A stretch of 64,000 bases of DNA from Bin55 sp009840545 (GTDB lineage Bacteria > Pseudomonadota > Gammaproteobacteria > Pseudomonadales > Azotimanducaceae): the NCBI GenBank assembly GCA_965208815.1, contig OZ242357.1, forward strand, positions 1,612,001-1,676,000, in the 5' to 3' direction. The position numbers and the translations under genes were made by a program. Below, piece after piece: positions 8,486-18,249 of the stretch (positions within the stretch are counted from its first letter, which is position 1; each line of letters begins with the position of its first letter). The notes under the pieces are model-generated. The model worked only from the letters and a program-made list of their open reading frames with translations. It ran no database searches and was not told the origin of the DNA.

Positions 8486-11400
8486 TTGGTCGCAATTCAA
8501 TTGAAACGACTGTTAATTGCCAATCGAGGCGAAATCGCGGCTCGTATAGCACGCGCAGCGTCGGATTTAGGTATCGAAACGGTCGCTGTCCACTCGGACG
8601 ACGATTCTAGTTGCTTACATTGTCTAGTCGCCGATACGGTTCGTCCACTAGTTAAGACTGGTGTGCGAGCCTACCTGGATATTGAAAATATCGTCTCCAT
8701 TGCACGAGAGTCAGATTGCGACTTAGTTCACCCAGGCTATGGATTCCTCGCCGAGAGCTCTGAATTTGCGCAAAGAATCTCGGACTCCGGTCTCGTATTT
8801 GTCGGTCCCCAACCCAACACTCTAGCGCTTTTTGGCGATAAAGCCAGAGCACGAGAAACGGCAAAGGAAATCAATGTACCAATAGTCAGAGGCATCGACG
8901 AAGCCATATCGCTAGACGATGCTCGACAGTTTCTTAAAGAGCTTGAAGGTGGTCCAATGCTTCTCAAGGCAATTGCCGGTGGCGGGGGACGTGGGTCTAG
9001 GATCGTATCCCATGAGGAGGAGCTTGAAGACTCTTTCAATCGAGCAAGTTCCGAAGCAAAGTCCTCCTTTGGAAACGCCGAACTGTACGCAGAAGAGCTA
9101 GTACCAAATGCCCGGCATATCGAAGTTCAAATCGTTGGAGACTCGCAAGGTAGCGTCTGCCATCTGTATGAACGGGAGTGCAGCGCACAGCGACGTCATC
9201 AAAAGGTTGTCGAAGTCGCACCTGCAATTGGTTTGGACAACGGTGTCCGAGAGCGAATCATCGAGTCTGCAGTTCTACTTGCAAAACACACCAACTATCA
9301 GAATCTTGGCACCTTCGAGTTTCTGGTGAGCGAGGATAGATTCTGGTTCATCGAGACCAACGCACGACTCCAGGTCGAACATACCGTGACCGAAGAAATT
9401 ACAGGAGTGGACCTTGTCCAAACTCAGCTTCGAATTGCGTGTGGCGAGACCCTTGAAGATCTAGGCTTGGCCAATCCCGTCGGCTACCAAGGATGCGCAA
9501 TACAAGCTCGCGTAAATATGGAGACGATGAAATCCAACGGCGATGTATCCCCTTCCCAAGGAACCTTGTCGGTCTACGACGTACCGACTGGTCCTGGAGT
9601 TCGAGTTGACGGTATGGGTTACACAGGCTATCGAACATCACTCAGTTTCGATTCACTGTTGGCCAAGGTGATTGTTCGAGGATCTTCAGTCAAGCAGGCG
9701 ACCACGCGTTGTACAAGAGCTCTCTCTGAATTCCGCATCGAAGGTCTAGAAACCAACATTCCATTCTTGTCCAACATCGTGAAGCATGAAGACTTCTCAA
9801 CAGGATCCATAACCACACGCTGGATCGACGAGAACACTGAGAGGTTAACCAACTATACCGATGGCGATAAGTTTTCTCCCGGATTAGATTCGGCTTCATC
9901 TGAACAATCCCAAGGTTTCGCTGGTGCCCGAGTCGACACCAGCGACCCGCTTGCGTTGTTTGCTCATGACGCAAAGGTTAAGGCGGAGGCGAACAAAGGG
10001 GAATCTGGGCCGGTCGCAGATGCCGTGGATGCGCCTGAAGGGTCTTCAGGCCTGAGTTCTCCAATTCAGGGGACGATCGTGTCTGTCGATGTTTCGGATG
10101 GCGACGAAGTGGTTAGCGGACAGCAAGTTGCCGTTGTAGAAGCAATGAAGATGGAACACGTGATTACTGCAGAGCACAACGGCATTGTGCGTAGAGTCAC
10201 TATGAATGAAGGCGATGTTGTATTGGAAGGCTATCCGATCGTCTTTGTTGAACCCGCTGAAATCTCTGCGATGGGATTGAAGAGTGTTGATGAAGTCGAT
10301 CTAGATCACATTCGCGATGATCTCAAGTTGACATACGATCGGCACTCGTATATTTATGACGAGAACCGTCCAGAAGCGGTCGCCAAACGCTATGCACGCG
10401 GGTATCGAATGCCTCGCGAAAATATTGCCGAGCTTATGGACGAAGGTAGTTTTAGAGAGTATTGGCCTCTAATCGTTGCGCGACAGCACAGTCGCCACGA
10501 TATGGAAACACTGCGTAAGAACACCCCTGCTGACGGTTTGATCGCGGGCATAGGCACTGTCAATGCCGACTTGTTCGGTGAGGAAGCCGCGAGAACGATG
10601 CTGGTTCACTACGACTACACAGTATTGGCGGGAACTCAGGGCGGACGCAATCACTACAAGCAAGACCGAATGTTCGAGCTCGCAAGTCGATTTCGAATTC
10701 CACTCATCCTCTTTGGAGAAGGAGGCGGAGGACGTCCAGGGGATGATAGTCGTGGTCCTGGAGTTGCTTTCGACACTCACACGTTTACGCAGTTTTCAAA
10801 GCTCTCAGGCTTGGTTCCGTTGATAAGCGTGATAAATGGACGAACGTTCGCTGGAAACACCGCACTTGTGGCGTGTTGCGACGTGATCATTGCAACCGAG
10901 AAAACCACCGTTGCGATGGGTGGACCTGCCATGATCGAGGGTGGTGGTTTGGGCATCTACACACCCGAAGAAGTCGGTCCCATGTCGTTTCAGGTGCCGA
11001 ACGGTGTAGTCGACCTACTTGCGAAAGACGAAGCAGATGCAGTACAAGTGGCCAAGAAGTACCTTTCGTACTTTCAAGGATCCACGGAAACGTGGGAATC
11101 TCCCGACCAACGTCGACTTCGCCACATCGTTCCAGAAAACCGACTACGCCTGTACAACATGAAAGACATTATCTACACGCTTGCAGATGTGGATTCAGTG
11201 CTGGAAATTCGAGAGAAATTTGGGATTGGCGTAATCACAGCGTTTATTCGGGTCGAAGGCAAGCCCATGGGAGTGATAGCCAACAATCCACACCATTTGG
11301 CAGGCGCAATTGATTCTGACGGAGCCGACAAAGGGGCTCGATTCATCCAACTTTGCGATGCTTTTGACATTCCTGTGCTGAGCCTGATGGATTGTCCCGG

Positions 11401-11866
11401 AATGATGGTCGGGCCGGACGTTGAGAAAACAGCTCTCGTGCGCCATTGTGTCCGCATGTTCAATGCAGGTGCAAATCTAACAACACCCTTATTTGGCGTC
11501 GTGGTACGCAAGGCGTACGGACTTGGAGTTCAGGCGATGTGCGGAGCAAGCTCACTCGTAGGGTTCTTTACAGTCGCTTGGCCTACTGCCGAATTCGCCG
11601 GAATGAACATCGAGGGTTCGGTCAAACTTGGATTCCGCAAAGAACTCGAAGCAATAGAAGACCCCGAGAAGAGAAGGCTCGAGTTCGAACGCAGAGTTGA
11701 GCGATCCTATGAGGGCGCGAAAGCCATCAACGCTGGCGTTGGGGGCGGCTTGGACGATGTCATCGATCCAGCTGATACGAGAGAATGGATCGCGAGCAGC
11801 CTCAAGCGACTACCACCGACGCAGCCACGCACCGAGAAGAAATACCCCTACATTGACACTTGGTAG
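8486..11866 (+). CDS. Single-chain biotin-dependent acyl-CoA carboxylase (BC-BCCP-CT fusion)
   Basis: The 1126-residue polypeptide contains all parts of an acyl-CoA carboxylase. Residues 1-450 are biotin carboxylase (LLIANRGEIAARI at the start, glycine-rich ATP loop GGGGRGSR near 164, ERECSAQRRHQKVVE near 229). A linker leads to the biotin carrier domain with VEAMKMEH, whose Lys at about 555 is the biotinylation site. Residues 600-1126 are the carboxyltransferase, with GEGGGGRPGDD near 744 and a C-terminal VEKTALVRHCVRMF region. The enzyme would carboxylate an acyl-CoA using bicarbonate and ATP. The layout resembles the single-chain long-chain acyl-CoA carboxylases; acetyl-, propionyl- or long-chain substrate cannot be told from sequence alone. 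No ATG is available: TTG 8486 or TTG 8501 (LKRLLIANRGE) must serve, and no strong ribosome binding site is visible. It stands alone, converging on threonine ammonia-lyase. Confidence 0.95.
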   Translation: MVAIQLKRLLIANRGEIAARIARAASDLGIETVAVHSDDDSSCLHCLVADTVRPLVKTGVRAYLDIENIVSIARESDCDLVHPGYGFLAESSEFAQRISDSGLVFVGPQPNTLALFGDKARARETAKEINVPIVRGIDEAISLDDARQFLKELEGGPMLLKAIAGGGGRGSRIVSHEEELEDSFNRASSEAKSSFGNAELYAEELVPNARHIEVQIVGDSQGSVCHLYERECSAQRRHQKVVEVAPAIGLDNGVRERIIESAVLLAKHTNYQNLGTFEFLVSEDRFWFIETNARLQVEHTVTEEITGVDLVQTQLRIACGETLEDLGLANPVGYQGCAIQARVNMETMKSNGDVSPSQGTLSVYDVPTGPGVRVDGMGYTGYRTSLSFDSLLAKVIVRGSSVKQATTRCTRALSEFRIEGLETNIPFLSNIVKHEDFSTGSITTRWIDENTERLTNYTDGDKFSPGLDSASSEQSQGFAGARVDTSDPLALFAHDAKVKAEANKGESGPVADAVDAPEGSSGLSSPIQGTIVSVDVSDGDEVVSGQQVAVVEAMKMEHVITAEHNGIVRRVTMNEGDVVLEGYPIVFVEPAEISAMGLKSVDEVDLDHIRDDLKLTYDRHSYIYDENRPEAVAKRYARGYRMPRENIAELMDEGSFREYWPLIVARQHSRHDMETLRKNTPADGLIAGIGTVNADLFGEEAARTMLVHYDYTVLAGTQGGRNHYKQDRMFELASRFRIPLILFGEGGGGRPGDDSRGPGVAFDTHTFTQFSKLSGLVPLISVINGRTFAGNTALVACCDVIIATEKTTVAMGGPAMIEGGGLGIYTPEEVGPMSFQVPNGVVDLLAKDEADAVQVAKKYLSYFQGSTETWESPDQRRLRHIVPENRLRLYNMKDIIYTLADVDSVLEIREKFGIGVITAFIRVEGKPMGVIANNPHHLAGAIDSDGADKGARFIQLCDAFDIPVLSLMDCPGMMVGPDVEKTALVRHCVRMFNAGANLTTPLFGVVVRKAYGLGVQAMCGASSLVGFFTVAWPTAEFAGMNIEGSVKLGFRKELEAIEDPEKRRLEFERRVERSYEGAKAINAGVGGGLDDVIDPADTREWIASSLKRLPPTQPRTEKKYPYIDTW

Positions 11867-11904
11867 GCGTTCGTCGTGGACCGAACAGGCTCGGGGGAAG
11901 TTGG

Positions 11905-13119
11905 TCAATCGACCAGTATCTTTGCATCGTATCCCTGCCTTCGTAGGGATCCGACGACAAACTCCGACTCCTCTTCCCCGCAAAGGTGGACAACGATGTC
12001 AAGTGGTTGCGCACCGATCGTTGAAGAATGGGAGGTTCTCCGATGAACAATATCCACAATATTGCTATCAAGCAAACCGAGATGCTGAGCAAGTTTGGCT
12101 AGTGACCCGGGTACATCGGGCATGATCACACGCATTCTCACAAGTCGACTCTTTCGCACCAATCCGCGCTGCAATACGGCAGAAAGAGTGATCATTTCTA
12201 TGTTTCCACCCGAGACTATGAGCGCAGTCCGGCCTTTGGCGATGTCGGGATAGGCCGTCACAGCGGCAAGGGCTGCAGCTCCCGCACCCTCAACAACCGT
12301 TTTTTCGATCTCTAGCAAAGTAAAAATCGCCGATTCAATCTGCTGTTCCGAGACCTGCACGATTTCGTCAAGAAGGGACATGAGCAAAGGGCGCGTAACT
12401 GCGCCCGGTCGTTTAACCGCAATCCCCTCAGCAATTGTCAACGCGGATCGTTCCTCTGTAGCTTCCATACCGTGAAATTGGGCATAGGCGGTATTGAACG
12501 TGTCCACTTGTACTCCAATGACTCGAACTGTCGGATTGACTTGCTTGACCGCGGATGCAATTCCCGACGCCAGTCCACCCCCACCAATCGGCACCACGAT
12601 AGTTTCAATAGTGGGATCTTGCTCCAATAGCTCCAACCCGAGAGTTCCCTGCCCTTCGATTACGTTGATGTCGTCAAAAGGATGTACGAGTGTATATGAA
12701 TATTCCTTCGCTAGATCCCGTGCGAGATTCATGCTTCCGTCTACGTTTTCACCTTGAATAGTTACCTTGGCCCCAAACACTTTTGTGTTTTCGACCTTGG
12801 TGTTTGGTGTGAACTTAGGCATCACAACATGTACTGGAATACCGAGCAGCTGCCCGTGTCTCGCTAAGGCCTGCGCATGATTTCCTGCAGATGCCGCGAC
12901 CACCCCGTGCTCTCTTTGTTCGTCGGTCAGCAACAAGAGCTTGTTAAGTGCACCACGTTCCTTGAAGGATGCAGTAAATTGGTGGTTTTCGTACTTAAGA
13001 GCCAAGTCGCAACCGGTTTCGCTCGATAAGGTTTCGGAACGAGATAACTGTGTTCTTACCAAGTGTGAACTGACTCGTTCCTTTGCTTCGCGAATCGCTT
13101 CGAGCTTGATTTGAGTCAT
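11905..13119 (-). CDS. ilvA: Threonine ammonia-lyase (PLP, with C-terminal ACT-like domain)
   Basis: A 404-residue fold-type II PLP enzyme that deaminates L-threonine to 2-oxobutanoate, the first step of isoleucine synthesis or threonine catabolism. The PLP lysine lies in FTASFKERGA (Lys53), the phosphate-binding glycine loop in VPIGGGGLASGIA, and SAGNHAQALA follows the family pattern. After about residue 325 the chain (VRMRVIMPDVPGSLAKLAQHL) is an ACT-like regulatory domain, matching the medium-length form. ATG 13119 gives the family length; an upstream GTG at 13197 would add 26 residues that look non-homologous. It converges on the carboxylase gene with a 38-base gap. 2-Oxobutanoate leads to propionyl-CoA, a possible substrate of that carboxylase (speculative link). 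Confidence 0.92.
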   Translation of the reverse strand: MTQIKLEAIREAKERVSSHLVRTQLSRSETLSSETGCDLALKYENHQFTASFKERGALNKLLLLTDEQREHGVVAASAGNHAQALARHGQLLGIPVHVVMPKFTPNTKVENTKVFGAKVTIQGENVDGSMNLARDLAKEYSYTLVHPFDDINVIEGQGTLGLELLEQDPTIETIVVPIGGGGLASGIASAVKQVNPTVRVIGVQVDTFNTAYAQFHGMEATEERSALTIAEGIAVKRPGAVTRPLLMSLLDEIVQVSEQQIESAIFTLLEIEKTVVEGAGAAALAAVTAYPDIAKGRTALIVSGGNIEMITLSAVLQRGLVRKSRLVRMRVIMPDVPGSLAKLAQHLGLLDSNIVDIVHRRTSHSSTIGAQPLDIVVHLCGEEESEFVVGSLRRQGYDAKILVD

Positions 13120-13394
13120 GTGCGCCAAACTTGCCTTGGTGGTCTGGTTTTCATCTCTACTCCATTGTTTCGATTCGAATAGGAAAAGTACGTACACTCA
13201 TCTAGATTCAGATAACACGAGACGCTAAACTCAGCGGTCTACGATGAGTGCCATCGTTGGGAAGCGTCTGAAGCGCTGACATATTTTAGGTAAAACAGGA
13301 CAATCGAATCTTCCACTCTCTAGAGAGATCTACTAGTGAAACCACTTGTTTAAACCGATGCTAAAGGGAAAGTAAACCACGCCCTGTTGCAGCA

Positions 13395-13862
13395 ATGTCC
13401 AAGAAAACCCTATTAATTGTCTATCACTCAAAGTCTGGGTCAACGGAACGCATGGCTCGAGCAGTCATCGAAGGTGCCTCAAGTATTGATTCAACGACTG
13501 TCGATGTCGTTGCAAAAGCCGCACTTCAAGCTAACGATGAGGACTTGCTAACAGCCGATGCTCTCATCTTGGGAACGCCCGAAAACTTTGGGTATATGTC
13601 GGGCGCACTCAAGGACTTCTTCGACCGAACCTTCTACGAGGTTGAAGGCAAGCTCAAGCCTCTGCCCTATGCTGTCTTCATTAAAGCCAGCAATGACGGA
13701 ACTGGCGCACTCACAGCCATTCGAAGAATTGCAAACGGATATCCCTTTGTTGAGTCCCAAGAGCCGCTAGTCGTAAAAGGCGACCTCACCGACGAAGATG
13801 TAGAAAAGTGCCGAGAACTTGGTCTTACACTGGCAGCGGGACTAGATCTGGGAATTTACTAG
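13395..13862 (+). CDS. Flavodoxin-family protein / FMN-dependent NAD(P)H oxidoreductase
   Basis: A 155-residue protein with a flavodoxin fold. YHSKSGSTERMARAVIEGA near residues 10-28 is the FMN phosphate-binding loop, and LILGTPENFGYMSGALKDFFDR (58-79) matches the flavin-contacting loop of the FMN reductase/WrbA group. Predicted to be a cytosolic carrier of electrons between NAD(P)H, FMN and an unknown acceptor. It is transcribed away from threonine ammonia-lyase and ends four bases before the convergent exporter operon, so it appears monocistronic. Confidence 0.85.
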   Translation: MSKKTLLIVYHSKSGSTERMARAVIEGASSIDSTTVDVVAKAALQANDEDLLTADALILGTPENFGYMSGALKDFFDRTFYEVEGKLKPLPYAVFIKASNDGTGALTAIRRIANGYPFVESQEPLVVKGDLTDEDVEKCRELGLTLAAGLDLGIY

Positions 13863-13866
13863 AAAG

Positions 13867-15030
13867 CTACTCTCCGCGAAGTGCAGAAGTTACGGGCAAT
13901 AGGATGGCCCGAAATCCTGGAAAAATTCCCCCAATGAAACCCAGAGCTAGGCTCAATATTAGGCCGGAAGCCATGAGTTCCGGTGTCACCGCAAATTCAA
14001 ACGCGACTTGACTAAACGTTTGCTGATTGAGCGTCGATACTGTGAAGCCATTGAACGCGAGAAATGACACTAACGCTCCTATCACTCCTCCCACCAGTGC
14101 CAGAAACATGGCTTCAAACATTACCGAAACCAGAACAGGTGCTCCACCGAATCCAATCGCTCGAAGGGTCGCAATTTCGAAGGTGCGCACCGCGACAGCG
14201 GAATACATCGTATTTAAGGCGGCAAACACAGCCCCTATGCTCATGATGATTGCTACCACGACACCAAAGACTTGGATCACTTGAGTAGAACTGTTAGATT
14301 GTGATGAGAACCACTCTTCCTCTTTGACGAGATCAGTCTCCAGTCTGGGATCGTCCTCAATTAGTGCAGCCACTAATTCAAAATCCGATGTTGAATCCAA
14401 CTGCACTCGAACCACTGTTATCGACTGTTGGCGACGGAATGCTGCTTGCCCTACTGTCAGGTCTCCCCAAATCTCCGACTCGGCTACCGATCCGTCCGCT
14501 TCAAAAATTCCAACAACTTCCCATGAACTGTCCCGGACGATGAGTTGATTTCCAATATCCACGCCGGCGAATTCAGCACGAGCCTTGACTCCCGCAATGA
14601 TCTCGTTACGGCCGGGCTCAAACATTCTTCCCTCAACAATCTTGAGCTCTGGACGAATGTCGAAGGACTGTACGTCCACTCCACGAACGACAGTATTAGC
14701 AGGCGTTCCGGTAGCACGTTTCGGAACGTCCGCAACTACGTACAGTTCCGGTGCGGCGATCGCGACACCATCCATGGCTGCAACGATTCTTGCAACTTCT
14801 CCATCGAGGTTGCTCGACAGTTCTGAATCAGACCCGCTCCGAACAACCAGAGCCCTGTCTGGAGCCACCGACTTTGTAAAGACATTGGAGATCCCAGTTG
14901 CCATCGAGAGCATTGCAACAAGAACAGCGACTACTCCTGCAATTCCTACTACAACAACAGACGATGAACTCCATCGCGAGACGATGTTGCGGATGTTCAT
15001 TACTGAAATCGTGAGAAACTGTTCAAACAT
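13867..15030 (-). CDS. ABC transporter permease, MacB/FtsX type (second permease)
   Basis: About 387 residues in the FtsX/MacB permease topology: one N-terminal membrane helix (VVVVGIAGVVAVLVAML), a large extracytoplasmic MacB periplasmic-core-like domain, then three C-terminal helices beginning FGVVVAIIMSIGAVFAALNTMY and containing VRTFEIATLRAIGFG, the cytoplasmic coupling signature of this family. It is the last gene of a four-gene operon (fusion protein, ATPase, two permeases). The ATG at 15030 is preferred over the TTG at 15036, and the gap to the upstream permease is 12 bases. It probably forms a heterodimer with the other permease. Confidence 0.9.
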   Translation of the reverse strand: MFEQFLTISVMNIRNIVSRWSSSSVVVVGIAGVVAVLVAMLSMATGISNVFTKSVAPDRALVVRSGSDSELSSNLDGEVARIVAAMDGVAIAAPELYVVADVPKRATGTPANTVVRGVDVQSFDIRPELKIVEGRMFEPGRNEIIAGVKARAEFAGVDIGNQLIVRDSSWEVVGIFEADGSVAESEIWGDLTVGQAAFRRQQSITVVRVQLDSTSDFELVAALIEDDPRLETDLVKEEEWFSSQSNSSTQVIQVFGVVVAIIMSIGAVFAALNTMYSAVAVRTFEIATLRAIGFGGAPVLVSVMFEAMFLALVGGVIGALVSFLAFNGFTVSTLNQQTFSQVAFEFAVTPELMASGLILSLALGFIGGIFPGFRAILLPVTSALRGE

Positions 15031-15042
15031 GATCAAAGGACA

Positions 15043-16188
15043 TTAGTGAGCTTGAAGCGCGTCGACAATGACCAAGCGATTCGCGTTTATTGCCGGAGCA
15101 GAACCGACGAAAACTCCGAGTCCAACGGCAATGGCACCAGCCCAAATACAGGTGACCGGATCAAAGTAGATTGGAATCATTGGAGGCATGTATTCCTGGA
15201 CGCCCAAGACTACAAGAGTACCTATGCCGATCCCAACCGCTGCACTGAGAGAGCACATTAGCATCGCTTCGGCAAGTATGTATGCAGAGACGCTGGAGTT
15301 GGAGAATCCTAGTGTCTTCATGACAGCAAGCTCAGGAATTCTCTCCCGGTAACCCTGAACCATGGTGTTTGCGGTTAACAGGATCATCGTGAAGAACACC
15401 GCACTGAGAATGCCAGTAACCATCAGACTAATGTCGCCAATTTGGGACGCAAACTGACGAAAGCTCTCTGATTCCGTCATTGATCGAGTTTCGTCGGATG
15501 AATTTTCGAATCGACTATCAATTTCCCTCGCAATTTCATCTGCTCTCTCGGGGTCGTCAATCGTGAGCATGTACCAACCGACTCTACCGAATGCAAATGT
15601 ATCCGTAAGGTATTCGTAATGAAACAAGAAAGCTAGAAAGTCGTTTCCTTCATTAGTCGAACTGTAGGAACCAACAAGATCAAAGACAAATGGTCCCCCT
15701 GCGGGATTCGGAAAGATTGGACTGATCACGGGAATCTTCTGACCAATTTCCCATCCATATTTGTCAATTAAAGACTGAGGCGCTAAAGCAGCTGTTCGCG
15801 TGGTCTTGAACTCGTCAAGTTGATCGGGGTCCACAACATATTCGGAGTACACATCGAAATAGGATTCGGGATCAACCGCAAAAGTCGCGTCTCCTGTCTC
15901 TCCTTCTTCGAATATTCCACCGAACCAAGACGCATGAGTTATGTCAACAACACCATCGATGGACAGGATCGTGTCTTGGTGTGACAGTGGCAACAACTCG
16001 ATCATCGAGTACTTTGATTGAGTCGTAAGTCGCACTTCCTCAAAATTCACCCACCCCGTTTCGAAAACAACTGCGACAGAACGCAACATCACAAACAGAA
16101 GAAACGCTGTAACTAGAGACAGCATGGTCAAAGTCGTCCGCAGCTTGTGGCGGAACATGCATCGAAGTAGAAACTGAATTCTTCCCAT
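15043..16188 (-). CDS. ABC transporter permease, MacB/FtsX type (first permease)
   Basis: A 381-residue permease with an N-terminal membrane helix (TLTMLSLVTAFLLFVMLRSV), a periplasmic domain of about 220 residues and three C-terminal helices, including the conserved RIPELAVMKTLGFSNSSV coupling segment. It begins three bases after the ATPase stop codon, so translation is probably coupled. Together with the next permease it should form the membrane channel of a MacB-like mechanotransmission system that drives export through a periplasmic adaptor. Cargo unknown: lipoproteins, peptides and macrolide-like compounds are all known for the family. Confidence 0.9.
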   Translation of the reverse strand: MGRIQFLLRCMFRHKLRTTLTMLSLVTAFLLFVMLRSVAVVFETGWVNFEEVRLTTQSKYSMIELLPLSHQDTILSIDGVVDITHASWFGGIFEEGETGDATFAVDPESYFDVYSEYVVDPDQLDEFKTTRTAALAPQSLIDKYGWEIGQKIPVISPIFPNPAGGPFVFDLVGSYSSTNEGNDFLAFLFHYEYLTDTFAFGRVGWYMLTIDDPERADEIAREIDSRFENSSDETRSMTESESFRQFASQIGDISLMVTGILSAVFFTMILLTANTMVQGYRERIPELAVMKTLGFSNSSVSAYILAEAMLMCSLSAAVGIGIGTLVVLGVQEYMPPMIPIYFDPVTCIWAGAIAVGLGVFVGSAPAINANRLVIVDALQAH

Positions 16189-16191
16189 CAG

Positions 16192-16887
16192 TCAGCTCGC
16201 TGACGAAACAGGTTCCTGGACAGTAAGCTGTCCTTTATCAAGGTACACCGTAGTCTTGGCATGATCCGCCGCTTTTGGATCATGTGTAACCATGACGATG
16301 GTTTTCTCATGCTTTTGATTCAACGTCTGAAGCAGGTCAAGGATTTCCTCAGCGTTTGCACGATCTAGATCGCCCGTCGGTTCATCGCAAACCAAGATAG
16401 AAGGATCAGCAACAATAGCCCGAGCAATTGCGACTCTCTGTTGTTGGCCACCAGACAACTGCGAAGGCTTGTGCTTTGATCGATCCCCCAACCCCACGAT
16501 ATCCAACGCAGTAAGTGCGTTCTGCTTGCGTTCCTTTCCTCGGAGTTTAGTTAGCAAGAGAGGAAGCTCAATGTTCCTTTGCGCTGTCAAGGCGGGCAGT
16601 AGGTTGTAAAACTGAAATACAAACCCGATGTTCTGCGACCTCCAGCGGGCAAGCTTGCCGGGCGAAAGCGACTTCAATGAAGCCCCGTCCACTACAACGT
16701 CGCCCGAGGTTGGATGATCAAGCCCACCAATCAAATTCAATACAGTCGTCTTGCCGCTACCTGACGGACCCATAAGCGCAACAAAGTCGTTCTGCTCAAT
16801 ATCCAACGTCAGATCCGAAAGGACGTCTACTCGCTCACGACCTTTTGTGTAGGTTTTTGAAACCGACTGTAGTGAAACTAATGACAC
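16192..16887 (-). CDS. ABC transporter ATP-binding protein, MacB/LolD type
   Basis: A 231-residue nucleotide-binding subunit with all motifs: Walker A GPSGSGKTT, Q-loop FVFQFYNLLP, signature LSGGQQQRVAIARA, Walker B ILVCDEPTGDLD and H-loop VTHD. The PTGDLD form is typical of the LolD/MacB export group. GTG 16887 is preferred over TTG 16890 because AAGGAG lies seven bases upstream. It sits between the membrane fusion protein and two permeases, so the operon encodes a complete inner-membrane and periplasmic export machine; an outer-membrane TolC partner must be elsewhere. Confidence 0.95.
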   Translation of the reverse strand: MSLVSLQSVSKTYTKGRERVDVLSDLTLDIEQNDFVALMGPSGSGKTTVLNLIGGLDHPTSGDVVVDGASLKSLSPGKLARWRSQNIGFVFQFYNLLPALTAQRNIELPLLLTKLRGKERKQNALTALDIVGLGDRSKHKPSQLSGGQQQRVAIARAIVADPSILVCDEPTGDLDRANAEEILDLLQTLNQKHEKTIVMVTHDPKAADHAKTTVYLDKGQLTVQEPVSSAS

Positions 16888-16905
16888 CAAGAAACTCCTT
16901 ACCGG

Positions 16906-18159
16906 CTAGTTCGTGAGAACCACGGCCTGTCCATTTGTTAGCAATGCCTCTTTTTCAGGAGACAGATTCGCGACTACGAGCTCTCCCCTTTCCAGGCCAG
17001 ATGAAACGACCGTCCGAGAACCGTTGGTAGCCGCGACCGATACACTTCGACGAAATACAGACTTGTCTTCAACTACCCAAACGTACTTGTTTTCGTCAGT
17101 TCCAAATATGGCAGTTGTAGGCACGTCGACTCCTGCCGGCAACTCCTGACGTATGGTTTCCGTGCCCTCTTCCAAGAATGAGACACTAACTCCCATGTCA
17201 GGTAGTACACGATCATCTCGATCTAGGAACCTAATCCGCACACGAACTGTGGACCGAGAACGATCTGCGGTGGGAATGATAGCAATGACCTCTGCTGGCA
17301 GCCGAGTATCGGGATAGGAATTGAGCGTAACGGTTGCCGGTTGATCAGGTGAAACGCGGTTGATGTACTTTTCGTTGACATCAACCTGGACTTCAATGGA
17401 GTCCATGTCGACAATGGTGCAAATTCCGGTTCGAGTGAATCCTCCCCCGCCCGACACTGGCGAAATCATCTCCCCCGGTTGGGCCGCTTTAGCGATGACA
17501 ATGCCATCAAATGGGGCTCGGATTTGCATGTCGTCCAAGTACTGTTGCTGAAGTTCCAAAGCGACCTCTGAAACTTCGATCGATTTCTCGAGCCGACGTT
17601 TTTGTGCGTTGAACCCGTCCAGAGCCAGCCGAGCCCGATCTAGTTCACTTTGGCTCGCATGTTTCTTCTCGACAAGCTTCGTGATACGACTGACATCTAA
17701 GTTCGCTTGTTCAATCTGAATATCGAGCTCTTTCAAGCTCGCCTGCGTTTCGTCGAGCTGAGCCTTTGAGAGTTCAAACTGGGTTCGTTGGAGACTGTCG
17801 TCAAGAGATGCCAGCAATTGGCCTTCTTCGACAATCATTCCCTCTTCAATAAACACTTCAATGACTTTTCCTGTGGCCTTCGAGCTAACGGTTGCTTGGC
17901 GGCGTGCAACGACATAACCGGTGCCATCAAGAACTGCACCTTCTACATTGGATGCAGTCGGTGTACGCGCAACAGCCGATTGAACTTCGAGTAGGCGGTC
18001 TCTTCCAAACCAAAACCAACTCGCTGCAACCGCCCCAACGCCAACCACAATGGCAATAGCCACGAACCAGCCCCATGGCCGTCGACCTCCAGCTGATCTT
18101 GTTCTGTCGATCTTCAGATCTTGTAGCTTCTGTTCTAGATCCGTTTCGTTTTCTGACAC
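16906..18159 (-). CDS. Periplasmic adaptor (HlyD/MacA-type membrane fusion protein)
   Basis: A 417-residue adaptor with an N-terminal membrane anchor (WFVAIAIVVGVGAVAASWFW), a lipoyl-like half (GTGYVVARRQATVSSKATGKV), a coiled-coil hairpin of about 100 residues (QTQASLKELDIQIEQANL and following heptads), the second lipoyl half (IRAPFDGIVIAKAAQPGEMI) and beta-barrel/membrane-proximal domains. It is the first gene of the exporter operon and presumably links the permease pair to an outer-membrane channel. The start is GTG 18159. GGAGAAGCTCC just upstream could fold into a small hairpin near the ribosome binding site. Confidence 0.92.
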   Translation of the reverse strand: MSENETDLEQKLQDLKIDRTRSAGGRRPWGWFVAIAIVVGVGAVAASWFWFGRDRLLEVQSAVARTPTASNVEGAVLDGTGYVVARRQATVSSKATGKVIEVFIEEGMIVEEGQLLASLDDSLQRTQFELSKAQLDETQASLKELDIQIEQANLDVSRITKLVEKKHASQSELDRARLALDGFNAQKRRLEKSIEVSEVALELQQQYLDDMQIRAPFDGIVIAKAAQPGEMISPVSGGGGFTRTGICTIVDMDSIEVQVDVNEKYINRVSPDQPATVTLNSYPDTRLPAEVIAIIPTADRSRSTVRVRIRFLDRDDRVLPDMGVSVSFLEEGTETIRQELPAGVDVPTTAIFGTDENKYVWVVEDKSVFRRSVSVAATNGSRTVVSSGLERGELVVANLSPEKEALLTNGQAVVLTN

Positions 18160-18249
18160 TCTAGGAGCTTCTCCTCTCTTTAAAGATGGCCAAGATGACT
18201 GGGCAACGCGGTCGTGTATTTGGTCTGGAAGTGGTTTCTATGACTTTCG

